A DNA stretch of 64,000 nt from Vicia villosa. Taxonomy: Eukaryota > Streptophyta > Magnoliopsida > Fabales > Fabaceae. Position numbers and translations under genes: made by a program. Shown in pieces: positions 37,876 to 51,551 of this stretch. The notes under the pieces are model-generated. The model was not told the DNA's origin. It was given only the letters and a program-made list of their open reading frames with translations, and searched no databases. The first letter of the stretch is position 1, and each line of letters begins with the position of its first letter. The stretch covers positions 22,344,808-22,408,807 of the forward strand of contig NC_081180.1 in assembly GCF_029867415.1 (NCBI RefSeq), given 5' to 3'.

Positions 37876-37929
37876 TATTAAGTCATCAAGTTACTTTTCA
37901 TTGAAAAATTAAACAGAAAAAGATTAATT

Positions 37930-38090
37930 AGAATAGTAAAAGTAAGGACCCATTGAAGAATCATTTGTTAAATGATTTATTTTAAAGTTTAGTAAGGACC
38001 CATTTAGAATAGTAAGAACAAATGATTTATTTTAAAGTTTAGTAAGGACCCATTTAGAATAGTAAAGTTTATAGTATGATTTATTTTAAA
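37930..38090. repeat. Three-copy 50-bp tandem repeat
   Basis: AGTAAGGACCCAT recurs at 37941, 37991 and 38041, a period of 50 bp, with the shared word GATTTATTTTAAAG between copies. Confidence 0.8.
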
Positions 38091-38104
38091 AAGCTAAATG
38101 ATTA

Positions 38105-38560
38105 TTAGGGTAAGTTTGTTTCAGCTTTAAAAAAATAATTTTTTATTTTATTTTTGAAAATAGATTTTTCAAAACCGTTTTCTAAAATATTACAAGTTTT
38201 TTTATATTCGTTTTTTCTAAAATAAAACATTTATTTTAACATCCTATAACATAAAATACATTATTGAATATCAAAATCTAGTCAAATCACAATTTTTTTA
38301 AAAAGTTGTATTTCAAAAATGGTTTTTATGAAAATTTATTTGAAATAGCTTCAAAATTAAGTGATTTTTTAAAATTTTGATATCCAAATTTTTTTCTCAG
38401 ATAAAATACCTAAAATCACATTTTAAGAATAACTATTCAAACCAAATTTTTATTTAAAACTTTTATAAAAAGCTTCTTTATAAAATTATTTTACACAAAA
38501 ATTTAACATTATAAAAATTATTTAAAAAAAAAGGTAAAACAAACAGACCCATAAAGCCCG
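38105..38560. mobile_element. Possible MITE
   Basis: Left end GGGTAAGTTTGTTTC at about 38109 is mirrored by AAACAAACAGACCC near 38538-38551. The interior is AT-rich and non-coding. No target duplication could be fixed. Confidence 0.4.
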
Positions 38561-38599
38561 TTTGTTTTGGCTTTTTTTTTAAAATATAATTTTTAAAAA

Positions 38600-39022
38600 A
38601 CAATACGTGCCAAGATTATCTAATACGTGCCAAGATTATCTAATAAATAACATGTCTTTCTAAAAAGAACAAGGAAACACAACAAGAAAGTACAAAAATC
38701 AATTGAGTCACCCAACTACTACACTAGCAAAACAAAAGCAAAACAAATTTAATCTTGCTGCTCACTAATGAATAGAACACAGCACACATAGACGATACAA
38801 CTCCTAGTATCGGTACCACACCTCACTCCAAATCATTGACACTTTCATTTAAGTACCTCAATAATGTACCTCAACTTGGGGAATGCTTGAAATTAGTCCG
38901 TGGTACACTCTTAGCACAAAAACAACTGTACCCTCGTTTGGATGTGTAACTGTAGTACTTAAATAAAAGTCAAATCTGCTTCTCAAATTCATTAACCTAA
39001 ATTCATTAACCTTAGAAATATG
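38600..39022. other. Spacer without identifiable genes
   Basis: Nothing supported apart from a short repeated word, AATACGTGCCAAGATTATCT, at about 38602 and 38622. Confidence 0.4.
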
Positions 39023-39024
39023 TA

Positions 39025-39305
39025 CTCCCTCCGACCTTATTTATAAGCAAAGATTCTGTTTTTAGGTTCATTTAATAATGAATGTATCTTGTCTTTTATG
39101 TAGACAAGATACATTCATTATTCAATGAACCTAAAAACAGAATTTTTACTTATAAATAAGGTCGGAGTCCGGCCTTATTTATAAGCAAAGATTCTGTTTT
39201 TAGGTTCATTGAATAATGAATGTATCTTGTCTTTTATGTAGACTAGATACATTCATTATTCAATGAACCTAAAAAAAGAATTTTTACTTATAAATCAGGC
39301 CGCAG
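39025..39305. mobile_element. Two Stowaway MITEs head to tail
   Basis: Unit 1 (39025-39167) begins CTCCCTCCGACC after a TA. It is a nearly perfect palindrome around 39095-39105 and ends GGTCGGAG. Unit 2 (39168-39305) repeats it with ends GGCCTTATTTATAAGC and ATAAATCAGGCC but has lost the CTCCCTCC terminus. Each would fold into a long hairpin. Sequence and TA target fit Stowaway (Tc1/mariner). Confidence 0.85.
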
Positions 39306-39457
39306 TAGTAGTACTGTAGTATCTAATGATGAAAAATAAACTTTGGAAATTGCACGTTTAGATATAGTATATCCATTTAATTCAACGTCGTAGCTTTTCT
39401 CTCCAGTTGAACCCTACATTTCGTACCACAAATTAAGTTGCTCAATTGCTTATTCAT

Positions 39458-39989
39458 CTTTTTTTTTAACAAAGCAAAACTATGATTTTTCATTCATAAT
39501 CAAAAGTTCAATACAAGGAGGAATTACATGAAGAGTACTACGTCTAGCCCAAGAATTGGCCGTCTTTGCTAACGAGTGAGCAACCATATTCGCTTGACAT
39601 TTGACAAACTTTACCTCAAAGTTGGAAAAATTATGAAGTAACATCTTAATATCGCTAACTATAGAATAAAATTCAGAATTTCCTGCAGTAACAGATTGAC
39701 AAGCTTGAATCACTTTAATAGAGTCACTTTCAAAAATAACCCGATCAAGATGTAACATAGCAACACTTTGAATAGTTTCCTTAAGGGCTAAAGCTTCCGC
39801 CTCAATAACCAAAAGGTTACTTGAATCCCACGCAACCCCTGCTGTAATAAAGTTACCGAAATTATCTCTAAGACACCATCCTCTGTTTGTCGTGCCTCTA
39901 TTGCTATTAAATCCCGCGTCAACGTTACACTTAATCCAACCGTTAGGTGGAGGAAACCAATGGAGAGAGTGTTGTTCCACGTTGTTATT
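39458..39989 (-). mobile_element. 5'-truncated LINE insertion
   Basis: 532 bp between identical 14-bp target duplications, AATTGCTTATTCAT at 39444-39457 and 39990-40003. A T run at 39459-39469 is the poly(A) tail of a minus-strand insertion. This is the signature of target-primed reverse transcription. Only the 3' RNase H end of the LINE is present. Confidence 0.88.
39480..39980 (-). CDS. LINE-derived RNase H-like domain (RVT_3 type)
   Basis: An uninterrupted 166-codon frame: WIKCNVDAGFN holds the first catalytic Asp, EAEALALKETIQ the Glu, VIFESDSIKVIQ the second Asp, and ANMVAHSLAKTAN the C-terminal motif. This is the RNase H-like end of plant L1-type LINEs (often annotated as a ribonuclease H protein). 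It begins at GTG at the truncation point, so it has no own promoter or proper start, and it is probably not expressed as an independent gene. Confidence 0.75.
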   Translation of the reverse strand: MEQHSLHWFPPPNGWIKCNVDAGFNSNRGTTNRGWCLRDNFGNFITAGVAWDSSNLLVIEAEALALKETIQSVAMLHLDRVIFESDSIKVIQACQSVTAGNSEFYSIVSDIKMLLHNFSNFEVKFVKCQANMVAHSLAKTANSWARRSTLHVIPPCIELLIMNEKS

Positions 39990-40009
39990 AATTGCTTATT
40001 CATTTTAAC

Positions 40010-41200
40010 TTCAATTATTATTGACTAATTATGGAGTCCTCTGTTTGTTAAAGTACTAGTAGATAACAAGACAACTTGACCAATTATTATTGTCGGTAAT
40101 TGACATAGCTATCCATTAATTGCGTTTCTTCTGCAATTAACAATTGAAATAGTTTAAGAGAAGAATAATTGGTAATGGTTTGATGGCTTCTCCAAGTTTT
40201 TCAGAGATAATTGGTAATGGTTTGATGGCTTCTCCAAGTGAGTTAATTGGTTATGTATATGAATATAGAATGAGTTAGGTTTTTTTATAAGTCGGATATT
40301 CTCTGCGCGTAACTCCAAAGAACGAGTATAAATTATCGTTTTGTGTTTAGGGTTGGATTCAAACACAAAACCTCTAATTAAATCGTAAGAGATCTATTTG
40401 GTGATGGAACTAGAATTGATCAGTAAACAAGGAAGCCGAGTTTGTTGCGGAGGTTTTAAACTTCTGATGCAATAGAAAGAGGGTTGACCTGTAAGGTTAA
40501 CACTTCAAGTCCAACGCTCAAGTCAACAAGAGAGGGGGAAATGATGTATAAATTTGAATACCTGAAGAATGATGCACTTACCATATTTAAATAGGAAAAA
40601 CTATTGGCAACTGAAAGTGTGAATCACGACCAACCATAAGATATATTTTGACAGTTAGTATGGGTGGAATAGCCAATCTCCAAGGATAATATGGTATCCA
40701 AGGATAATATGGTATGCATGTTCTATGTGCTTGATTGCTTATGTTGTGTCATTGGGCATCTTTCTTTTTAGCCCTGCGAACAGCCCATACCAATTACCCC
40801 AATTCCATTGTCTTTACTTTGCAAGGTGAGGGTTTGCCATACGTATTTCATCTTGGCCACTAGATCGGGGAAGCAGAAGCCTTTGATGGGACATCACTCT
40901 CATAAAAAAATAATTACATTTAATGCATTTCTCGATATTGATAATGTTTTGTTGTGAACGAGTGACACATGTCTCTATGCTAGTTGATGATGATGTTTCC
41001 TCTTCCTTAAAGCACTTGGGTACTTCGAATAGTTTTCAATGAAATCCTAATTGTTGGCAGTGTGTCGTGGATCGTACAATCCTTAATGGATGAGCAACTT
41101 ATAAGAGGTATTCAAAGTGTCATTTTGATTGTTTATGCTGCTAGCGACCTGCAAAAGAATTCCTTTATGCTTTTTTTGTCATTCAAAGTGTCATTTCAAT
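40010..41200. other. Spacer with small repeats
   Basis: Contains a 41-bp direct duplication around 40165-40239 (ATAATTGGTAATGGTTTGAT twice). At 40485-40530 the wording GGTTAACACTTCAAGTCC and CGCTCAAGTCAA resembles 45640-45665, so both may be fragments of one dispersed repeat. No gene called. Confidence 0.45.
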
Positions 41201-41204
41201 TTTG

Positions 41205-41295
41205 TGTGTGTGGTATAGCAGTGAAACGCTTGGGTCTTGAGAGTTTGCTCATCTCAAGGTCTTAGGTTCGAATCCTGTTAGGTACAAATTGCTTA
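41205..41295 (+). repeat. tRNA-derived SINE-like fragment
   Basis: Has an A-box-like TAGCAGTGAAACG near 41216 and a B-box GGTTCGAATCC at about 41267, at a distance usual for Pol III promoters. The B-box part recurs at about 42130 in the duplicated copy downstream. No A tail or target duplication found. Confidence 0.45.
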
Positions 41296-42720
41296 TTATA
41301 ATAAACAATTATTTAATAAACAAAATAGTTGAAATATTAATAGTTAAAATAAATCAAACTATTTAATTTACTAAATAATTACTTTATTAAATATTTAGTA
41401 AAATAGTACTCTCACCGTTACTTTTAAAGTGTCATTTTAGCAAAAAGTTCTTCAACCAAGATAGTGGATTGTTAGAGTTACTTTTCCTATCATACCCTTA
41501 TTTATTTTTCTCTTTCCAAATAAATTCATTCATACACTCTTTTTTTTCAATAACTAATTGAAAAATGTGAGGTGGAGTTATTGAGAAAATAAGGGTATAA
41601 TTGACAAATTATAACATTAAATTACAAAACGACACTTAAATAGGAACAAAAAAATTCTTCTAAAACGACACTTAAAAAGGAACGGAGGGAGTATTTAATT
41701 AAAGAAATAATTTGTTAATTAGTTTAATTATTAATATGTCTATTAATTAATGATATTAATATTTTATTACTATTTAATAAATTAGTTGAAATATAAATAT
41801 TTCATAAACTATTAAAATTTAATAAATTATTTAATACTTCAACTATTGATATTAAATACACTATTTTATCATTAATTAATAGTTTAAATATTAATAATTG
41901 AAATATTAAACAATTTAATTATTTAATAAACTAATAGTTTAAGTTGAAATATTAAATAGTTAAAATATTTGATAAAATTATTATTTTAATAAATTAAATA
42001 GTTGAAATAATAGTTAAAAAAATCCTTTAAATTAAAATATTTAGTTTATTAAATAATTAATTTATTAAATATTTTAAATATTTAATGTTTAAAGTATAAT
42101 GAAGAAATTATTTCATATCTCAAGGTCTCAAGTTCGAATCATGTTAGGTACAAATTATTTATTAAAAATATAATTATTTAATAAACAAAATAGTTGAAAT
42201 ATTGATAGTTAAAATAAATCAAACTATTTAATTTATTAAATAATTAATTTATTAAATATTTAGCAAAATAGTATATTAATTGATGAAATAATTTATTAAT
42301 TAGTTTATTTAATAATATGTCTATTAATTAATGATATTATTTTATTACTATTTAATAAATTAGTTTAAATATAAATATTTCATAAACTATTAATATTTAA
42401 TAAATTATTTAATACTTCAACTATTGATATTAAATAAACTATTTTATCATTAATTAATAGTTGAAATATTAATAATTGAAATATTAAATAATTTAATTAT
42501 TTAATAAATTAATAGTTTAAATATTAATGGTTCATATATTAAATAGTTAAAGTATTTGATAAAATTATTATTTTAATACATTAAATTGTTGAAATAATAG
42601 TTAAAAAATCCTTTAAATTAAACTATTTAGTTTATTAAATAATTAATTTATTAAATATTTTAAATATTTAATGTTTCAAGCATAATTAAGAACTTATTAT
42701 TTCATATTTAAAAAATTATC
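41260..42720. repeat. AT-rich tandem duplication (about 0.6-0.85 kb units)
   Basis: The stretch from TCTCAAGGTCTTAGGTTCGA (about 41250) onward is repeated from TCTCAAGGTCTCAAGTTCGA (about 42118) onward in the same order. Shared words include CAAAATAGTTGAAATATT, AATAAATCAAACTATTTAAT and TTAATGTTT. The first copy is longer because it holds the MITE at 41409-41691. Confidence 0.75.
41409..41691. mobile_element. Stowaway-like MITE with empty-site evidence
   Basis: 283 bp between TA dinucleotides (41407-41408 and 41692-41693). Left end is CTCTCACCGTTACTTTTAAA and right end in reverse complement CTCCCTCCGTTCCTTTTTAA, an inverted repeat of about 30 bp. The paralogous stretch near 42265 reads AAAATAGTATATTAATTGAT with no insert, so it is the empty site. 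Confidence 0.85.
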
Positions 42721-43276
42721 TAACATTTGAAGCATAATTAAATGTATTACGTAAAAATATTTCAACTTAATTAATGGTAAAATAGTTTTCTAAATACCAA
42801 ATAATAATTAAATATTTAATATTATTTCATCTATTTAATAATTATGTCAAACTATTTAATAATTTTTTCAACTCATATGTCTATTTAAATAATTATTTAA
42901 TATTTCAATTACACATTACTTAATCTATTTAGTGATACATTAAGTGTGGTTTATGTTATTTGGCTTTAATGCTATGATGAGTATGGTGTTTTTAGTGGGA
43001 TCATCTTTGCCTTTTTGGCCGTAATGGAATTTGAGGGTGGTAGTTGTGTTTTCTAATTGTATTTGTAATGAAATTTAAACATGGTATAGGGTAATAGCAT
43101 TCAATACTAGGATGGATAGGACCATGAATCATTTTAAGGTTGTATTGTTAGGATACCACACCATCATGCTTTGGATACTTTGAATATACTTTATTGGTCA
43201 TGAAGTAGCTCACGTTTTGTCATTCCAAATGGCCCATTAGTTTTGGTCGAACGACAACAATTTGAACTTGACATGC
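42721..43276. other. AT-rich spacer
   Basis: No coding or repeat feature supported. Confidence 0.4.
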
Positions 43277-43279
43277 TTA

Positions 43280-43535
43280 GAGCATCTCCAATGGTGCAAC
43301 CCATTTTTGGGTTCTTTATGGGTCCCACTAGCCACATCATCTTAAAATAATTTTTATAATTTTTATTTTAATTGTATAATTCTAAAAAGTTATTATTGGG
43401 CCCACAACTTTACCTCATAAACTAATTTGATTGGGTACCACAATTTTTTCATAGTTGCATTGCAATGCAATGGTACTATGATGTGGCATGTCTAGGTGGA
43501 GAACTTATTAGAAGGAACTACCATTGGAGATGGTC
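43280..43535. mobile_element. Tourist-like MITE
   Basis: 256 bp flanked by TTA at 43277-43279 and 43536-43538. Ends are GAGCATCTCCAATGG and CCATTGGAGATGGTC, an almost perfect inverted repeat. TTA duplication and length fit PIF/Harbinger. Confidence 0.82.
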
Positions 43536-43539
43536 TTAC

Positions 43540-44300
43540 AACCTAGCCAATTTCTTCACATGTTTATTTCCTTTTGGCCGGTGAGTTTGCAACTATGATT
43601 CTAAGTGGATGTACTAAACTTGTATAGGACACATCATAGTGCAACGTGTTCAAAAATAAAAGAAAAAGAAAACCTACTTACGACTTTACATTCATACGTA
43701 AAATATGATGGTATTATGAAAGAAAACGGCTTGAGTATATTTTTTATTAAAATTTAAATATATTATTTAATTATTTTGGTTCATTAGATTTTTTTCTAAA
43801 AATCCACCACTAGATTTGCAACTTTGGATCTAAATGGATGTGCCAAACTTGTACGGGCCACATTATAGTGTCACTTATTAATTACCTTCCTATCACGGGA
43901 GAGAGTAACAGAAGATTAAGATTTTATGCTTCGAACAGCTGTTACGAAAGTACTATTTAACTTTAAAACTTTAAAGTATCATTCAAATAAAAATTCAGGT
44001 TTTAACTTTAGACACATATCATCTCAAATTTTCTATTGTTAGTTTAAAAAATATTCTTACGTCTCAAACTTTTGAGAGGCCCTGTGTAAGAAGTTGAAGT
44101 TATTTTTAATTAAATCGTGAAAATTTGTTAAGGGGCCCTATTTAATCGTAAATTAGCAGTGAAATATATAACTGGAGGCCCTTTTTGCCATAGCTTAAAC
44201 ATGAAAAAATGTGAGGCCTTGTGCTGTAGGTCGCCTTGCACACCCTCAAAGACGGCTCTGTTCTTACTGTTGAATTTTATATCAGATATACAAGTATTTG
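43540..44300. other. Spacer with probable transposon debris
   Basis: The stretch 44080-44265 (GGGGCCCTATTTAATCG, GAGGCCCTTTTTGCC, CAAAGACGGCTCTG) reads like the end of a dispersed plant repeat. It has no reading frame and no clear partner end. Confidence 0.35.

Positions 44301-44766
<466 letters not shown>

Positions 44767-44826
<60 letters not shown>
44767..44826. repeat. (AT)n microsatellite
   Basis: About 60 bp of AT repeat. Confidence 0.98.
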
Positions 44827-46019
<1,193 letters not shown>

Positions 46020-46020
<1 letters not shown>

Positions 46021-47130
46021 CATAAAGCACAAGCATTTAGCCTGTCAACTGCCTTGTCCTCCAAGTTAGAAGCTTCATTCAATTTTTGGTATATGTATAC
46101 CAAACAGCCGACCCCCAGTTCCACTCGCTAATTGAATCCAAATCAAATAAGTACTGGAGGTATGCAACATTCACGTAGGTTGCACTTTTGTCCACAAAAT
46201 AGACGTGCCAACCAAGAACATGAAGTAACACCGTAAAACACAAGCACGCTGGTACTGAACAAAAAAAAATCACTTTCCTCGCTTACGGATGTTTCTGCCG
46301 CATTTAGGCGCTCTTCATATAATGTCGGCAAGAAAGAGAACTTGTCATGAGTTCCATTAGTTGAAGCACACTAGTTAAAATCCTGTTCTGGCTGAGCTCG
46401 CAAATATTCGACCATCCATTCAATTGCATCGTTACAACTGATCTGAGAGTGGTTAAGTAATCTCTCTGTAATAGGAAGTTGTAACAGGTATACGAAGTCA
46501 TTTAATGTGATCATCATCTCCCCAACAGGAAAGTGGAAAGATGAGGTTTCCTTGTGCCATCTCTCGCAAAATGCCCCAGCATGTCGTAGCTGATATTCTC
46601 AGAACCGGAACAACATAGTCCGGCAAGCCCGGAGCCAAGGATGGCCTCCCTAAACCAATCCTCCCGAGGCTGAACAAGATCAACTATTTTTTGCGCGTGG
46701 TTCACGGACTTTAGGGTTGGTCTTTCCTGTAAAAATAAAAATTAGTATCAATGTTAGTCATTAAAATATTTGTGTGTGAAATATTAAATGAAAAATTGTA
46801 AACAAAAATACCTCTCTTGCCCAAACATGTGAAGCGATATGGGTGTCATAATTTATCAAAAGGGACGTGCCATAGGGTCCTCTTGGACAGACCTCTCGGC
46901 ATTCTACATTATTGCTGGACGTAGCCGTGCGGCCTGCGTATCAGGAGCAGCCTGTGTTTAAACCTGTTCCGCTTCGGGTCCCTACTCATTATCTCCGTGA
47001 TCTCGAGACGATGACACATCAACCAGGCGGATCCTCGGGACCCTTCTAAACTGTTCAGCTCTCTTACGTCGAGCGGATGCTGTCTAGCTTGGCCTGCCAA
47101 ATCTCAATATAGGATTCTCAATCATAATCT
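46020..47130 (-). pseudogene. Decayed plant mobile domain (PMD) gene
   Basis: Minus-strand pieces in PMD order. Exon 1, from about 47125: ENPILRFGRPS, ASARRKRAEQFRRVPRIRLV, then several stops, ending in HMFGQE before a GT near 46812. Exon 2, from about 46725: ERPTLKSVNHAQKIVDLVQP, REDWFREAILGSGLAGL, NISYDMLGHFARDGTRK. Further on come LHVLGWHVYFVDKSATYVNV and LQYLFDLDSISEWNWGSA (about 46230-46100). Stops and frameshifts throughout show it is dead. It is closer to the remnant at 15.8-17.2 kb than to the intact gene at 2.3-4.4 kb. Confidence 0.8.
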
Positions 47131-48646
47131 TGAAAAAAATAACATTAATTAAAAACGCAATGAAACAATGAAATAAATTTGAAAAAAATAAAACTTAGGT
47201 AATATTTCAGATTAACATATCCAAAAATTCTTTAGAGGAGATTTCTGATATGCACATTCGAACACCCTTACGAATAACCATTGTTGTACAGATGCGTGTT
47301 CTTTCCCCAGATGCCCCCCAAAAAAATTTCAATAATGACTAAAACAACTATATTTTCCAAATTAAATTTCTATCTAATAATTTTGAATGATAATAAACTA
47401 CCTATTACATACATGCAAGTACAACAAATGATTAGGAAAAACTTACTCAAAATCGGAGCTTTTGAAAAATTGTTGAAATGAGTAGAAGAAAAACTTGCTT
47501 CGGTAACACTTACTCCGTCAAAGTATCAGAAAAACTTGCTTCAGTAACTTGTTTATAGTGAAGGATTTGAAGATTTTGTGAATGAAACGGAATGTATTCA
47601 ATGAAAATGAAGCATGAGGGATTATGTCTGCGCCAAATATATATTCAAAACATATTCGAATATGCATCTTTGAAAATCCCATGAACTTAAATTATGAGGT
47701 TGATTCGGAAATACAAATGCGAAATCCCTCTGATTTTGAAAAAAAAAAATATTGTTTTAATGATTCATATTTTAGAATTTTCGTCAAAAATCTTTAAGAA
47801 GGCTTAAAGTACTTTAAAAAATTCTCATTGTTAAATAGATAAATTACCCATAAAAAATTATGGGATAACCTAAGCCTCAAATATTTGATTACTTAAAATA
47901 TAAACAGATAAAAACAAATTTTAACCAACAATAGTATATTTAATGACACCTCATTTAAAATATTCTTTTATTAATTTAGATTTTATTTCTCTTAACATTT
48001 TACAGACTTACTAAACAAATTTTGAGATTATTTATTTTCCTTAAAGTATTTGATATTCTGTTGCCGTTGATATCAGAAAGTACTAAAGTTTTCTATATAA
48101 AAATATATTTAGGCCTTTTTTATATAGGTAATAATGGCCTTTTATTTATTTATAGAGTAAAAATTATTTACATTATGACACATTATATGAGCTTTTGGTC
48201 CATTCAGGTTTCTCTCAAGTCTAATTTCTACTTAAATTCTAGTTATATGTGAGCCGCTTTTCTCTCTCCAAATATATATTGTGTTAATATTATTTTTCTA
48301 AAACCATTGTTATATTTTTAATATAAAGGTAATCCTTTACAATAAATTATTTAGATTAATTGATTTTTTTAAATTTTAGATTCTTAATACAATATTAATT
48401 TTATTTGAATTAAAATCTTAAATTAATATCAAGCATCACTTCTAATTTAGTAGTATACTTTATTTGTATCATAATAAAAATAAATGCATAAATATATATA
48501 AATATATTCCAATAAATGTATACTTCTCTATATTTGTAATAACTGCCTTATTTGTAATAATTACCTTATTTGTAAAAATACATTACCCTAAAAAATAGGC
48601 ATTTTTTAATTTCCCTTAATTACATCATCATCTAAATAACATTATT
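46773..48646. repeat. Segmental tandem duplication, copy A (1874 bp)
   Basis: Starts TGTGTGAAATATTAAATGAA and runs to the identical words at 48647, giving an offset of 1874 bp. Contains PMD exon 1 and about 1.5 kb of upstream DNA. Identity with copy B looks above 90 percent by eye. Confidence 0.9.
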
Positions 48647-50775
48647 TGTGTGAAATATTAAATGAAAAATTGTAAACAAAAATACCTCTCTTGCCCAAAC
48701 ATGCGAAGCGATGTGGGTGACGTAATTTCTCAAAAGGGACGTGTCTTAGGGTCTTCTTGGATAGACCTCTCGGCATCCTGCCTCATTGCTGCACGTAGTT
48801 GTGCGGCCTGCGTATCAGGAGCAGCCTATGTCTGAACCTGTTCCGCTTCAGATCCCTACCCATTAACCCCTGTATCTCGAGACGATGTCGCATCAGCCAG
48901 GCGGATCCTCGGGACCCTTCTAAACTGTTCAGCTCTCTTATGGCGAGCATATGTTGTCTAACTTGGCCTGTCAAATCTCAATATAGGGTTCTCAGTCATA
49001 ATCCTGAAAAAAATAACATTAATTAAAAACGCAATGAAACAATGAAATAAATTTGAAAAAAATAAAACTTAGGTAATATTTCGGATTGACATATCCAAAA
49101 ATTCCTTATAGGGGATTTCTGATACGCACATTCGAACACCCCTACGAATAATCATTGTTGTACAGATGCGTGTTCTTTCCCTAAATGCCCCAAAAAAAAC
49201 TATCAATAATGACTAAAACAACCATATTTTTCCAAATTAAATTTCTATCTAATAATTTTAAATGATAATAAACTACCTATTACATACATGCAATGTACAA
49301 CAAATGATTAGGAGAAACTTACTCAAAATCAGAGCTTTTGAAAACTTGTTGAAATGAGTAGAAGAAAAACTTGCTTCGGTAACACTTACTCCGTCAAAGT
49401 ATCAGAAAAACTTGCTTCAGTAGTAACTTGTTCATAGTGAAGGATTTGTTGATTTTGTGAATGAAACATAATGAATTTAATGAAAATGAAGCATGAGAGA
49501 TTATGTCAGCACCAAATATATACTCAAAACAGGTTCGAATATGCATCTCTGAAAATCTCATGAACTTAAATTATGAGGTTGATTCGAAGATACATATGCG
49601 AAATCTCTCTGATTTAAAAAAAAATTGTTTTAGAGATTCATATTTTAGAATTTTCGTTAAAAATTTTAAGAAGGCATAAGAGTTCTTTAAAAATTCTCAT
49701 TTTAAATAGATAAATTACCATAAAAAATTATGGGATAACCTAAGCCTCAAATATTTGATTACTTAAAATTTAAACAATAAAAACAAATTTTAACCAACAA
49801 TACTATATTTAATGACACCTCATTTAAAATATTCTTTTATTAATTTATATTTTATTTCTTTTAACATTTTACACACTTACTAAACAAATTTTGAGATTAT
49901 TTATTTTCCTTAAAGTATTTGATATTCTGTTGCCGTTGATATCAGAAAGTACTAAGTTTTCTATATAAAAATATATTTAGGCCTTTTTTATATAGGTAAT
50001 AATGGCCTTTTATTTATTTATAGAGTAAAAATTATTTACATTATGACACATTATATGAGCTTTTGGTCCATTCAGGTTTCTAATTTCTACTTATTTACAT
50101 TATGACACATTATTTACATTAACACATTACATGTGTTAATACTATTATTTTTCTAAAACCATTGTTATATTTTTAATATAAAGTTAATCTTTTACAATAA
50201 ATTTTTTAGATTAATTGATTTTTTTAAATTTTAGATTCTTAATACAATATTAGTTTTATTTATTTATTTATAGAGTAAAAATTATTTACATTATGACACA
50301 TTATATGAGCTTTTGGTCCATTCAGGTTTCTCTCAAGTCTAATTTCTACTTAAATTCTAGTTATATATGTGAGCCGCTTTTCTCTCTCCAAATATATATT
50401 GTGTTAATATTATTTTTCGAAAATCATTGTTATATTTTTAATAAAAAGTTAATCTTTTACTGTACAATAAATTATTTAGATTAATTGATTTTTTTAAATT
50501 TTAGATTCTTAATACAATATTAATTTTATTTGAATTAAAATCTTAAATTAATATCAAGCATCACTTCTAATTTAGTAGTATACTTTATTTGTATCATAAT
50601 AAAAATAAATGCATAAATATATATAAATATATTCCAATAAATGTATACTTCTCTATATTTGTAATAACTGCCTTATTTGTAATAATTACCTTATTTGTAA
50701 AAATACATTACCCTAAAAATTAGGCATTTTTTAATTTCCCTTAATTACATCATCATCTAAATAACATCATTTGTT
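48647..50775. repeat. Segmental tandem duplication, copy B with internal duplication
   Basis: Same content as copy A plus about 250 bp. The extra length comes from an internal repeat: TTTATTTATTTATAGAGTAA through the following 200 bp occurs at about 50010 and again at about 50260. It ends about 185 bp before the AAE7-like start codon. Confidence 0.88.
48690..48998 (-). pseudogene. Duplicated PMD exon 1 only
   Basis: Minus-strand ENPILRFDRPS, KRAEQFRRVPRIRLADATSS and THIASHVWAREE parallel exon 1 of the PMD remnant at 46.8-47.1 kb. Stops interrupt it. Exon 2 and later exons were not duplicated, so this copy could never make a PMD protein. Confidence 0.8.
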
Positions 50776-50876
50776 ATTTTTGCATTGATTATAATTGAAA
50801 TAGTATATGAATAGTAAATATTGTTAATAAATGATGTGTAATACAGCTAGTCATCGTTATCAGAAAATTAAGAGAC

Positions 50877-50884
50877 TATAAATA
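50877..50884 (+). promoter_or_regulatory. TATA box of the AAE7-like gene
   Basis: TATAAATA, 85 bp upstream of the start codon. It lies in the short stretch of unduplicated DNA between the tandem repeat and the gene. Confidence 0.6.
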
Positions 50885-50961
50885 AACACCAAATTGTATA
50901 CGTTTTTCTTCAAACATAATCGGAACGTGAGAGAGATAGAGAGAGAAAGAAAGTAGTAACA

Positions 50962-51519
50962 ATGGATACGAAACAGGATATTGATTATTTGCCAAAGAAC
51001 GCGGCGAACTACACCGCTTTAACGCCGTTATGGTTCTTACAACGCGCAGCTCAAGTTCACCCAACCAGAAAATCTGTTATTCACGGATCCCGTCATTACA
51101 CGTGGCACCAGACTTACCAACGTTGCCGCCGATTCGCCTCCGCTCTCTCCAAACACTCCATCGGCCCCGGACACACCGTAACTGATTTTTCTCTTTTTAA
51201 ATCGCTAATCTTACTTTGACTTTTTCTTTTTTAATCGCTAATCCTGATTTGACTTTTTGTTTATTCGGTAATCTCAATTTGCCTTTTTGTTTATTCGGTA
51301 ATCTTAATTTTCCTTTTTGTTTATTCGGTAATCTTAATTTAACTTTAGTTAATCCCTGTTCATGAAAAGGTGCCGAATCTGCTGGATGATGATGATGAAC
51401 TTTTTTTTTTTTATGAATAGACAGTTTTTTTTTTTAATGAATTTTTGTATAAACTAATTTTCTGGAATGTTTTTATTGTAATCAGACAAAAAAAGTAGTT
51501 TTGAATTGTTTTCTGATCT

Positions 51520-51551
<32 letters not shown>

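Noticed and set aside
37940..38090. CRISPR-like array
   Set aside because: Three adjoining 50-bp tandem copies without spacers, in a plant nuclear context.
41062..41265. ORF overlapping the SINE-like fragment
   Set aside because: No protein features; the Pol III box arrangement is a better explanation.
46498..47100. Separate small ORFs near 46.5-47.1 kb as independent genes
   Set aside because: They are alternate frames and pieces of one decayed PMD gene.
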